From Gordionus sp. m RMFG-2023 (lineage: Eukaryota; Nematomorpha; Gordioida; Chordodea; Parachordodidae), in the NCBI RefSeq assembly GCF_954871325.1, contig NC_088775.1:27071561-27135560 (forward strand): a DNA stretch of 64,000 bases. Direction: 5' to 3'. The translations under genes were made by a program, and so were the position numbers. Below are positions 13,101 through 26,177 of the stretch, in pieces. Each line of letters opens with the position of its first letter. Within the stretch, counting starts at the first letter, position 1. Under the pieces are notes generated by a model. The model saw only the letters and a list, made by a program, of their open reading frames with translations, was not told where the DNA came from and made no database searches.

Positions 13101-16100
13101 TGTTTTTTTTAAATTATATTTTTTTTGAATAAAAAAACAATTGTTTTGAATAAGAACTCTTTTTAAATAGAAAATCTTTTATAAATAAAAATAGTAAATT
13201 ACATGTTTTTTATATTTTATTATTTTTAACATATAATTTAAAATAAATAAAATGAAAGTTTAAATAAAAAAAATAAATTTTTTAAAATTAAAAAAAAATT
13301 TGAACTCTGAACCCTAAATTATAAAAAAGGTTTGGGTTCGGCGAAATATTGAGGGTTCGGGTTCAGGGTTTGGATTATTGTCCCTGTTTTATAGTTTAAA
13401 ATATAATCATCTGAAAAAAAACATGTCAATGATGAAATTATACAATCTTATTCTTAATTAACCAAACTATTACAAAAAGAATAATTCGAAACTTCGATCC
13501 TGAAAGTGTAATAAGCCGATTTTTAAAAACGGCTAACTTAATATTTTCGCATTAAAAAATATTACCGAAACCTCGTGACTTAGCTACTAGATGTCCAAAC
13601 CCTTGTGCTTTTTATGAGCAAAATCTTTAAGCTTGCGTAATAATTTTGTGGGGAAAAGAAATATTGAGTTAGCAGTTTAAAATCGTCTCAAATCGAGCCG
13701 TTGTATAATATTTGAAAAGTGAAGTAGTTATGGCGGTCATTTCATTTTCGAACCCGGCTCAATATTTTTTATCTTTCATTTTTTAGAGTTCGGCCTTTAA
13801 TTTTTTAAATTTCGCCTTTTGGGCTGTATTTTGCTAATTGTTCTAAAGGGAAATTGAAAATATTAGTATAATTATTGCACTCCATAAATAAGCTTTAACT
13901 GATAAATGTACATAATTTCAAAAATAATAATTAAAATCGGCTAAGCCCGTGTTTTGTGAAAACAATATTTATATGCTTGCCCGCTTTATTTTCCTAAAAT
14001 TATGAGAATGGTTTTGGTCCGAACCTGCAGATCTGATTCATTTAGCTTTGATATCGAACTTAGGTATACATAAATATGGCATAACCACCACAAATTGACA
14101 AGATATTATCATCTATGTATGACATATTAAATTGAAGGGTTGTACCGATCCATATATTTTTCTCCGATACAATATTTTCCGATATTAGCTAGTTGTTAAA
14201 CGGCTCATTTTGAGCCGATTTTTAAAAACGGCTAACTCAATATTTTAGCCTGAAAAATATAGCCTAAGCCTTGAGATTTCGCTAATAGATGTCCAAACCT
14301 TTGTTTCTTCTACAAACAAAATCTCCAGGCTTAAGTTAAATTATTCTGGATGAAATAGTGAGTTAGCCGTTTTTAAAAATCGGCTCAAAACGAGCCGTTT
14401 AACAACACTAGATATTACTACAAACCCGAGATGATATATTTAAATTGATTTTATACACAATCTATTCTTGGTCATAATATCCATAATATTTTTTATTCAA
14501 AAATATGGGCAATATTTAAGGTTGAAATGTAGTGTTGTTAAACGGCTCGATTTTGTGGATTTCCCAAAACTGCAAGATAAAGATAATAGTCAAAATATTA
14601 TTGCCTAAACCTTGAAATTTCAATAACCTTTTGCCAGTGGTGGACAAAATCTCTCAGCTTAGATAATTTATTTTTGGCTAAAATCTTTTGTTATTTTAAA
14701 ATCCTTTTCTTGTTGCAGATAGTATAATAAAAAATAATATCAAATTTTAAGTTATTCTATCTTTTAAAATAATTTTATTATTAAACATTATAAATAAATT
14801 GAATTTTGGTTCCTTTTATTAATTTGTTAATAATAATTATAAAATTATATATAAAATCATAATATTACATACAGCAATGAAATTATCAGACCGGTGGTTT
14901 TTGAAAATATCGACGCGATCCAATATGTTTTAAGAAAACTAGATATCGGCTCAGCTTGTTAAAAGCACTTAAATCAATAAATTATGTAAATAAAATAATT
15001 GAATACCTGTGACGAAAAAAAGATTATGATGTAACACTGTTTAAAAATTTTTACCTCACTTATGCCGCAGTTAACGGCAGTCACGAATTTGGACGTAATA
15101 GGGGGTGCAAGGGAAGTATGGGGTATAAAACCCAAGGACTTCCCTGCAGCGAGGTGACTGTGCGAGAGAATTTGGTTGTTGGTAAGGGTAACGGGGTAGG
15201 CGGTAGCCGTTTCCGAATCAGATGCTAGGACGTCGGTACTCCAGGTCTCGCTCACAAGGGAAATGTTTTCGTCACCTGTTCGTTAGATATGTATATAAAA
15301 TAATGGATTGAATAGATGGTTGGGCAAACCAGGAAGGTATACCTTATATATAATTTTATATATCAGCTACTGAAATCTGTTAAAATTAAAAGTATCGCCA
15401 GAGGTGCATCACTGAGTTAAACGTAAATAAAAAGATGGTGTTTAAAGGAAGCACGTGAATTATTTATAAAAAGACGGGTTGTGAAATATGGAATACCTGC
15501 AGGCAGGGATTCGAACCGAACCCGAAGAAGTGAACCCGGGTTTTTAGAAAAAAACTCTGAACCCGAACCGAACCTGAACCCCATTTATAAAATTTTCAAA
15601 ACCCCGAACCGAACCCAAGAATTTTATTTGAACCCGGGTTCAGTGTATTATTTAAAATCATATATTAATATATGTAAATACAAATATTATATTTTCAAAT
15701 TTCCAATTAAATGAAGTCTTAATAAATAACAACTTAATTCATTTAGGCCATTTTTAAATTTATTCTCGATTCCTATTGGAGTGTTAAAAAATTTTAAACA
15801 ATTGAATTAATTTACGCCATTTATTTTTAAATTTTTATCTTATTATTCTTAAAGATTATTAATTAGAAGAAAATGGTTAACAAATCAAAGTAAAAATTAT
15901 TATATTGTTAATTTAAAAAATTCTAAACATCTAACTTAAAAATTGTTAAATGTAGGACAGTTTTTGTGAACTTATTAAAATGATTTTAAAATTTATATAT
16001 GCTAATCATTTATTTTTGGTTCAGTTTAATTTTTACAAGATATTAATGAAGTGCATATTATAAATGAAATTAAATTTATATATGCTAATCATTTATTTTT

Positions 16101-19100
16101 GGTTCAGTTTAATTTTTACAAGATATTAATGAAGTGCATATTATAAATGAAATTAAATTTATAAATATCTCTTTTTTAATTCTGAAATCATTGCTATTTA
16201 AAAAAATTGTTCTCTTTATATAGATTTAAGATTAAAGATAAAGTCATATTTGATAAGCATTTTACCCTTAATACAATAGAAAAAAAATCAATATGTTCAT
16301 ATTGCAAAGTAAAAATGTCTGGTAATCACTTGTCAAATTTAGAAAGACACCTGGAAAGAAATCACAACAATGAATATTTAAATTATTTAAATGAAAAAAC
16401 CAAATATCAGGAATTGTTATTGGCAAAAAAACCTAAAATGAATATAAAAACCTTTTTTCCAAAAAAGCATATAAGTATAAATATATCATCTAATGATTTG
16501 ATGAGTTCTATACTAGAACTTGTTACTGTAAATGGCCGGCCTTTATCAATTATTGAAGATTCGGGATTTCAAAGAATTATAAATCCACTCCTATCTGGGC
16601 TCAATTTAGTTATAAACAAAGAAAATTTATCCTGAACTATTAATAAAACAGCCCTATCAATTAGAGACAAAATATAGAGAGAGGTAGAAGGAAAATTAAT
16701 AAGTTTAAAAGTTGATGCAGTTCAACGACTAGATAGGTCAATTCTTGGTGTAAATATTCAATTTATATCAAAGTCCATTATAAATTTTAGGACTCTTGGA
16801 ATTGTAGAGCTGAAAGAGAGATGTACAGGAGAATATATAAAAGAGAATATATTAAAAACTTTACTAAAATTTAAAATTAATTTTCAACAAATATACACAA
16901 TTACTTCTGATAATGGTTGTAATTTTTTAAGAGCTATAAAGCTCCTGAAATCTGAAACTGATTATGATATAAGGAGTGAATCAGCAGATGAGGAAAATAT
17001 GGATGTAAATGTATATAAATATGATATTGATGATATACAAAATACTTTTTTATCAACTATTATATCCTATCCGATTTATAGTGTACGGTGTGCAGCTCAC
17101 ACACTTCAGCTGGCACTTCAAGATGCTATAAAATTATCACCTATTGTGGAAACCATTGCAAAAGCTAGGAGCCTAAATTTAAAATTAAGACATCCCACTT
17201 ACCAAAAGTTATTAAAAAATATGAAACTCCCTAAGCCTGTGTTAGATTGCCACAGATGGCATTCAACCCATGATATGTTAGAAATACTGATTTTACTAAA
17301 ACCCAATATCGAAGATTTTTTTACAGAGCAATCTGATTATTTATTGACTGAAGATTGGAAAGAGATAATAACGATTGTTGAAATTTTAAAACCGCTAAAA
17401 ATCGCAACCAAACAATTCCAATCTGAACAGTTAACACTGACAGATTTTTATGCAGCATGGTTAAGATGCTGCATCGAACTGGAAAAAAATCCAAACCATT
17501 TTGCTCAATTACTATATTCTTGTCTTAAGAACAGAGAAGTAAGGTTTATAAAGATCGAAATTCTCTTAGCTGCCATATACCTGGACCCAAGATACAAGGT
17601 TAATTAAAAGCTTAGTAAATTAATTATTTTAGATTTATATTAAAATTGTTATTTTATGAAATATTTAAATATAAACAATATAAATCCTTAAATATTACAG
17701 GTATTACTTAGTGATGATGATAAGATTTGTGCGAAAAAACATCTTGTCAATTTATGGAGACAAATTAAAAGCTTAACAACGCCGATTTTATCTGATGATA
17801 TTAGTTCCGATGAATTTATTGAACAAGAAGATGATTTAGAGAAATTGATACAACTTAAAGAAAGGCAGGAGAAAATACTTAAAAGAGGGCCAACGATTGC
17901 TGAGAAAAGTATTGGAACAATAATTACTGGATTTAGCGATTATAAAAGATTAGATAAGAAGGAAAATATTTTGCATTTTTGTGAGTCTGCTAAGCTGGAA
18001 CACCCTGAATTATATATTTTATCTAAAATCTTATTTGCTGTTCCTGCAACCCAAGTTAATTTTTCATATTTTCACATATAAAAACATTTAACATAGGTTA
18101 GCGTTGAAAGATCTTTTTCACATTTGAAATTCATTCTTTCACCACATAGATCGAGGATGAGTGAACAACTCTTGGAAGATATTATGCTAATACGTCTAAA
18201 TAAAATTTTTAAAATTGATACATGACTATATGCTTTGTATTTTTAACTATATTTGCCTATAAATAAAATAAAAAATTTATTTTTTTATATCAAATTTATG
18301 TCTAGTTTTTTATTATGATTTAAATATAGAATTTTTTTATCAACTCAAAAATTCTTGAACCCGAACCAAACCCGGGTTCAAAAATATTTCCCTGAACCGA
18401 ACCCACCTTTTTTTTATACCCCGAACCGAACCTGGGCAAAAATTTTATCGGGTTCGCATCCCTGCCTGCAGGGGAACCAATGACGTCAGCTGAGATCGGT
18501 ACTAGTCTTTTTTAACATTAGTCGAAAATATGAGAAGCAAATGATTGTTTAGATCATCCAATACGTGAATTTTTGAAAGTGGGCAAATGATGCAATTCAA
18601 AAAATAAATGATTTGGTCAGTTTTAAAAAAATAGGTTAGGCCCTGTTTGCCATTTTAGTGCCTGATGTTAGTATAAAAATGTAAACAATTTATTTTAAAA
18701 CCAGAAAAATACATGGGATGCGGCTGCAGTTATCTCAGCATTTGGGGAAAAAAATAATAGCTTACATTCAAAGTAAGGCGATTTCGATGAGGGCGGCCCA
18801 TTGAACTGAGAGGCGGAGTAAATGAGGGAATCGTGACGATTTGTGGCCGAGCTGTAACTGCTACCTAGAGAGGTTATGCTGCCCCCATTGACCAGCATCA
18901 TGTTATTAACATGGTGATTGCGATCGTTAGCAATAACATTGTCACCATTTCGAATGACTTCACGACTGTGAACAGTGACGCCATCATTGTTAGATGGATA
19001 CAGAGATACGCGGGCGGGGCGTAGAGTGGAGGCGTCTCGACGGTCGTTTTGCTGGTTCTGTTGCAGCATGCGATGACGGGCCTTCATGTGCTCAAAATTG

Positions 19101-22100
19101 CCATCAATGCGTATGATACTATACTTGCTTGAGAGATTTTGGCTTTCGTTACTTGTGCTGCCCTTGATTTTTGGATCGCTATCACCACCTCCCATGTCAA
19201 CATTCGAAAGGTCTCGACCGTTGATCATGGCATCATCGCAAATTTCGGAGGTAACGTGCGGACCAGGCCTCTTCCCATTTTCCACGTCGTTCGATGGTGA
19301 TGATGATGTCAGGGACTGCGATTGGGGTGTATCGCGTCCACTTATCATGAGGGGAGGCGTACCGACGGTCGATACACCCCCGAATACCTTAATGGGGAAA
19401 TGGGTGGCTCAGTATTAGAGATCTGCATGGAAAGGCCTTTAATAACAGGTAAATCCTTAATTAAATTATAACATGCAAGGTCAAGAAGTGCAAAAAATTC
19501 GGGCAAATTATTTAATGGTTATAAAAATGATTGACTTGTGCAACAAATTATTTTGATTTTTCTTAGTATTACAAAAAGCACTTCTTGTAAGACAGTTACA
19601 TTTTTTTCAAATTTTTTCGTCATTCTTATTTAGACAATTATGTGAAAACTCGTTCATTGAATTTATTGATGAAGAAGGTAATGCTAGTTTTAACAAGTAA
19701 AAATAACCATCTTCCCATTATCAGCATCAGTTAAATAGTGGTTTTCATTTGCCGAGTAAATTAACAAACCAAATAGACTGCCTTACAACAAGAAGCACTT
19801 TTTGTAAATAATGATCTTTAAAGGAACAAATTTTTTTTTAAAATGGTTTCCAGATACTGGGATATTCGTATAAATTCGATGTAAGTGACGATTACAAATT
19901 AACAACATATATGTGGTTTTACATTGCTTTGGTATAGAAAATATAAATTATTATAATGGTTTGTTTAGTCTCAAATACCAGGATCTATTTCCTAATTACA
20001 AATTAAATACTTTCATTTCAACAAGTTATAGTTTTAATATAAGAAAAGAAATATTTTATAGTTGTATGAAATATTTTGGTTAGAGTATTTTGCCCACGTA
20101 TTACTAAAGCTATGTAAATAAATTATTCGATAGAAGGAAGTTTGAAAAAAGTGTCAATTAGGCCTCACCGAATTATCCTCGGCCGCGTGAATCATCATGA
20201 GCTCGCGTTCTACGTCATCATCTACATCATCGTTGACGTCATCACCGTCGTCATCGGATCCCTCGATAACCTCGTCATGTCCGCGTAAATCAGTTCCGTC
20301 GGGCGGAAGTTCCGCGTCGTTCTCAGATACGTCGTCAACTGTCTCCACTACCAAACTACCTAAAATATAATTTTTGTTTTGTATATTATGCTGATTTTAG
20401 AGTGAAATTTCGAAAAAAATGAGATAAGACCTAGATATTATGATGGTTATACTAGATTGAATCTTTATGGTCATAAGCAAATAGCGAAAATTATAATATA
20501 TTTATCCTTTGAGTCATTTATTATACCTACAAGTATAAAATTTTAGTTAGTTTATTAAAATTTAAAAATTTTTATATTAGACCTTGGCCCGAATAGGTCA
20601 AATGGGGTCGCGTTGGGCTGAGAAATATATTAAATTGCTTAGGCTTAAAAATTTTAATTTTATCATAATAGCGAGTTGAAATCCATCATGAATTTCCCAT
20701 ATTTTCGATTTCCCAAAGCACAATAGAGCCAAACCTCAAAAATATGAGCATATTGGGCCATAAAATAACCAAATTTTAAAAAGGATTGGCCTAAAAGATA
20801 ATTTATCTTATAAACATAGGCAAAGTCGGGCTGGAATTGGGAAAAATTACAAACTCGGACGGAGATAGGCTTGCAAATGAGTGTTTTGCAGGTTTCTAAT
20901 TTCACTTTGATGAATAAATTCCTTGAAAATGCTAAAAATAAAAAAAAAATAAAAATAGTATTATCTAATATATATAATCAACTTTTTTTTATTAATTATC
21001 ATATTAAGATTTAATAAAAAATGAATCTTTAAGATGTTTTAAAATTTTAATAAAATTGTATGTTAAATTTTTGAAATTTTCTAGAATTATATTTTAAATA
21101 TGTTTTTATTTTTATAATAAAAACGCTTATATTTTTTTAAAGTTTCAAAAGTTTGCGAATCGTATCTTTTGATATTTAAAAATTACCCTATGTAAATCTT
21201 TTGCGATTTTTAGCATAAAATATCTTTCATGATTACCAAATTTTTTAAAGTGATTAAAAGGATTGAAATAAAGCCAATTATTGACATCAACATTCTGTTT
21301 TAATGAGCTACTAAAAAAAGATTCTTAGAAATCATTATATTTTTTTCATTAAAAATTAAAAAAAAATTGGGGGACTAGATCATATTTATATTTTGAATAA
21401 GTTATAATGAAATAAATTTTATTAATTTTTAACGATTAGTTTCTCTTTCCGTTAATACTAAACTTTAAATTCGAATTATCCCAATTTAAAAGAAGTTCAG
21501 AGTTTAAAAAATCTGAAAAGATTTTTCTTGTCGAAAATTTTGAGCAAAAGATCCTTGAAAGATGATTATATTATTTAAGATTATTTTCAAAAATATTTAT
21601 ATTTCATTGCGAAAGATTTTTCATGCATAAAGATTTTAAAAAAATTAGAATTTTAGGTAAAATTTCCAAAATTCTGATATAGAATTCTCAAAAATCTTTG
21701 AAGTGTAGGGTGGACAGCCAGCTATGGGAAAAGAAGAATTTATATGATAAGTGGCAGATTGTTAAAACCTACTTTTAAAAATAGCGCACTACCGCTATCA
21801 CTACCCATCAAAAAAAGTAGAAAGCTAATAGCTACTATTTTTTAAAAGTAGCTTTGGCTACTTTTTAAGCTACTTTTTATAAAAAAAAATTAGAAATAAA
21901 TTTGTTTAATTGCATAGTATCTATTATAATAATCCTTAAAAACGTCAATCAAATTTAGCCAATAGTGTTCTTTCAAAAAATATTTGTGCAATAAAAATAA
22001 TTATGGCGTAATCGGTTCAATAGTAAATCACCTTACCACACTCAACATTCATTCAATTTAGCTATAATTTTTTTTTATAAATCATATGGAAAACTCTAAA

Positions 22101-25100
22101 ATATTATTATGGACAGAATAAATAATTAAATTTTTTTTCATTCATTAATTTTATTTCTAGATTTACCACATGAAATATACTTGATTTTGTTCCAATTATG
22201 AATCATATCATTTTAAATCCTATAAATAATGATTACCATCAAAAATTCGCTAATCTATTGAAACAAATACTCTAAAGGTAAGCACACTATTTATTAATTT
22301 TATATTTTATAATTTCTCTATTCTTACCAATAATCTATGTAAATTACTGTCAATCAGTGAATCCTGACTCTTAAATTAAATGGGCCCTAACAGTAGGGTA
22401 AATATTATTGCCAAACAGTGAATGCAAATTCACTGCACTGGATACACCCTATTTTGGGTGGTGGAAGCCACTTAATTGTGTGTTTCCCCAGAGAATGACA
22501 ACCAGTTCTAACATATTTTACAATGTATGTCTCCAGGAATTTAGCAGTAAAACAATTAATGAAATGTTCTCGAAATTTGTTATCAAATGCATTTTTAAAG
22601 TATACTTTTATAATATCCATGTTAGGAAGAGGATTCTGAATATAATATGAATGGCAGCTATTTTGACATCTACCTTAACACTAAATTCTAATTGCTATGT
22701 ATACCTAATAAATTAAGACTCTGGATTTTGACCTATAGCAATTATTTTTGCTAATAATCTTCTAAATAGCTAATTGCAATGGGATGGATACCACCACAGA
22801 GTTTGTTGAACAATCAGGTTGACCCCATATTTGATTCTAATCTATGATAAAAGATCTTTGTTTAAAAGAGTATTTATGAAGGTCTTAAAAGCGTGTAAAT
22901 GTTCTTTTTGAGATAAGTGTAGGTTTTATATGAAATTCCTATGTATATTTAATAGTTCCTCATCACTTAATTATAAAAAATACCATGATATATTTCTTAA
23001 AAAATAATTTTTATTATTATTTTAAAACTGGAGATAGAATAAATACCACATTTTATTTTTATTATTTCAAGAAATATTCTCCAACCAACTTCTCTTTAAA
23101 TCCAAAAATTTTATATAATAATAATTACTATTTATTTTAAAAATTTTAATATATTTTAATGGAATGAATAAAAATTATGGTTATATTATTTTTCTTTAAA
23201 TAATAATAAAAAATATTCTTTTTAATTTTTTGAACCAGTAATATCAGAATATTTATATAAAACCATACATCAATAATAAAACTTTTAATTCCATTACATA
23301 ATTGAAAACGTTTTAAAGAATCATGCTGGATGAATTGATTATTTTTTGTTAATGAATAATATATTTTTATCAATAAGAAAAAATAGGGAGATAGAATAAT
23401 CTAATACTAGCTATAATTTATTTATAAGTTAAAATTCTCACATTTTTTTATGTAAATAGATTAATATATTCTTAAATAATCAATCATTCAAAAAAACTAT
23501 TTATGACAAAAATGGAGATAGAATAACCTCTAATACAGGTGACAAAATATTTTAATGATTGAAAATGGTTTAACATTTCAATCAGAGATATTCATGAGGA
23601 GGCTTGCAGCCCATGGGGTACCAGGTATAATATATTTACTAACGTGCCTGGGCCAGGACAGGGTTTTTGATAAAATGCCTAAAAAAATTTCATTTACTAA
23701 TTTAAAAATATATTGCATTTTTTATCTTCTAATAATAATAAATTTCAGTATTGCAAACAAAGTGATTGCCTAAATACACTTAAATATTGTTTATTTTCAT
23801 TTATAACAATTAAATTTTTGGATATGGGCTTGGGAAAAATTTTTGAAACCTATGATGGGCTTGGGTTTGAATGTTTTATTATATATGGACTGGGCCTGCA
23901 AATTATTTTTAATGCTGACCTGGAGGTTGATGAATAAATCAAGGCCCGTGAAGGTCTCTAATTTCAATAACTAAATTATTTCATTCCCTATCTGACTTTA
24001 TTTGAACTTAAAGGAATAATCAAACCACAGATATGCCTTACTTAAATCATTTGCAAAAATATTTCTTATAATTGCTGAATTCAAGAAATTGCTGCACACA
24101 AGGTAATAAAGAAAGCCATTGTGAAGTGTACATATGGAGGAAATATTAATCCATTTTTATTTTAGCATAAATAACAAAAGAAAATTATGGTTATGACCTT
24201 GCCTTATTTTTAAGAACCCGTTGTCAAAAATATAAGTCACTAGTTGATGGTCTCTCAAGAATGATGGGGAATCAGAATATTCTTCTTTATTAAATGATGG
24301 ATAAATAATAAATTTTACCTTTATTTGATGAGTGAATCAGAAATTTTCCTATATTATGATATGTGATTCAGAAATATATATTTATTTAGATGATGAGTTA
24401 TTCTAAAAAATTTTCCATTATTTTTTATAAAATATGTTTATGAAGTATATGGTTAGTTATTTTAATTTATGTGCACAATAAAAAATCTTTTAAAATAAAT
24501 TTTTATTCATTTGTATTTGTAATTTATAATATAAAAAATATATTCTTGCTAGATAAGTTTTGTGTAAAAAATATAAATTAATAAATCACACTTCATAAGA
24601 TAGGAAAATTTCTGATTCATTCATCATCAAATAAAGGTAAAATTTATTATTCATCCATCATTAAATAAATAAGAAAATTCTGACTCTCCGTCATTCTTGA
24701 CGGGCCATCAAATAAAGGTAAAATTTATTATTTATCCATCATTCAATAAATAAGAAAATTCTGATTCTCCGTCATTCTTGACGGGCTATCAGCTAGTATA
24801 ATACATAAAAATCAACATTTATAAATATTTAAATATAGTTAATTTTGATTATAAAAAAATTTATGTAAAAAGACTATAATTTATGTAATAAAAATAACTA
24901 TTTATGGTAATATTCATTTTTATTTATTTGTTTGCATTTTAATAATAAAATCATTTCTATACTATCATCCCCAAGTCTAGAGCGACAAACAGAAAGTATA
25001 AGCTTCGCCTTCCTATAATCTCTCAGCACTAACACTTGAGCGCAAGGCAGTAATTTTATATAAATATTTTTAATATAAGAAAAGTTATCAAAATACTCAT

Positions 25101-26136
25101 TTATATTTTTAGATTTAAAAAACGCGTCTAGGGGATTTTCTATTATACTAGTATCCTTTATTTCAAAAAAATTATCAATGGAAATAGTTTTTATGGTTCA
25201 ACTAAGGCATCATTGTTTGCTATCTCAATCATTAGTGTCTGGCGACAAATAATTGTTTTACCAGGGATAGTTTTATTCATGATGGTAGATGATGGATTAT
25301 CAACCAATGACATTGGATGAACTGTATCAATTATAAAATCGACAATAACTTTAACAGCCAGTTTCTGAGAAATATTGGCATTTGCAATATTATTAATCAA
25401 TTTAGCTTGAATTGAATATGTCCTTTTGAATATAGTTTCCCATATACCAAAAATATTAAGATGTTTTTCTATTTCTTTAAAACTGTTGGCATTAACATTC
25501 TTACAAAATAAAAATTACTTGGAATTTAAAAATGACAATTACCTTTAGGTGTTTCTGAGATAGCTACTAGATTTATTTGAGGATTAAACAAATATATTTG
25601 TAGCCACTTTTTATTTTTATATTAATTTGAAAATATTTCCAAATTTTGGAAATGGAAATTTAGTATTTTTGTTATTAAGAACATTTTCTTCTAGGGTGTC
25701 TTCCATTTCATTAATATCATAATTGTATGACGCACATCGATTTAAATATCTATTTGCAATGACATTTTAAATAATTTATACCAGATGATTTAGGTTTATA
25801 ATACAAATTGAAAATATAAATTTCAATATTAAATAATAAAGATTATAAATAATTATGGTATTATATTTAAATTTTAATGTTTATAGTTACATCCATTAAG
25901 GAGTGCGATTAAAAAATAAATTAGGGGAAAAAATAGCGCGCTATTAGCTACCAAAAACGATAGCGTGCTACTTGCAGTTAACTACTTTAACAATTCTGGT
26001 AAGTGGACAATTTGTTTTCTTTGGTTTGATCCCCAGTGGGACAATATTTTTCTGAAAACAAACTCTTAGGTGACGTTAGAGTTAAAAGACCATAGAACTA
26101 TGAACTAAGTAAGGTTAATATATTTTCTTTCTTACA

Positions 26137-26177
<41 letters not shown>

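Larger units (their letters stand above)
5081..13386 (+). mobile_element. Outer hAT shell with nested elements
   Basis: The left end reads AAGGGACGAGAACCC and the right end GGATTATTGTCCCTG. Both are followed inward by repeated GGTTCGGG/GGGTTCAGGG motifs. The flanking 8-mers are identical: TTTTATAG at 5073-5080 and at 13387-13394. I infer one hAT insertion later expanded by a Gypsy element, a foldback relic, a Tc1 copy and a MITE. No transposase remnant of the shell itself is recognisable. It lies in intron 7 of the host gene. Confidence 0.7.
15504..18464 (+). mobile_element. Nearly complete hAT element
   Basis: The ends are CAGGGATTCGAACCGAACCC and GGGTTCGCATCCCTG, with an exact 8-bp target duplication, CCTGCAGG (15496-15503 and 18465-18472). 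Both subterminal regions repeat CCGAACC(C)/GAACCCGGG motifs, probably transposase-binding sites. The 2961-bp body encodes a transposase with two introns. It is inserted in intron 6 of the host gene in the opposite orientation to that gene. Confidence 0.92.
21755..25998 (-). mobile_element. hAT element, TAGCGCGCTA family, with nested MITEs
   Basis: The ends are CAGATTGTTAAAACC and CTTTAACAATTCTG. The flanking 8-mers are ATAAGTGG (21747-21754) and GTAAGTGG (25999-26006), 7 of 8 identical. Subterminal motifs TAGCGCGCTA and AGTAGC(T) recur at both ends. Transposase remnants run on the minus strand: an acidic N-terminal linker at about 25670-25740, an N-terminal helical part at 25191-25400, and the dimer motif at about 24950-25040. 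Each matches the sister copy at 36356-46970. A MITE (23583-23960) and a foldback (24239-24797) are inserted in it. Confidence 0.82.

Noticed and set aside
19086-19418. 110-codon plus-strand frame
   Set aside because: It is the complement of host exon 6, whose minus-strand frame fits phase and splice sites.
22408-22650. Overlapping plus and minus frames of 70-80 codons
   Set aside because: They lie in the gutted middle of the hAT at 21755-25998, and neither shows a hAT motif.
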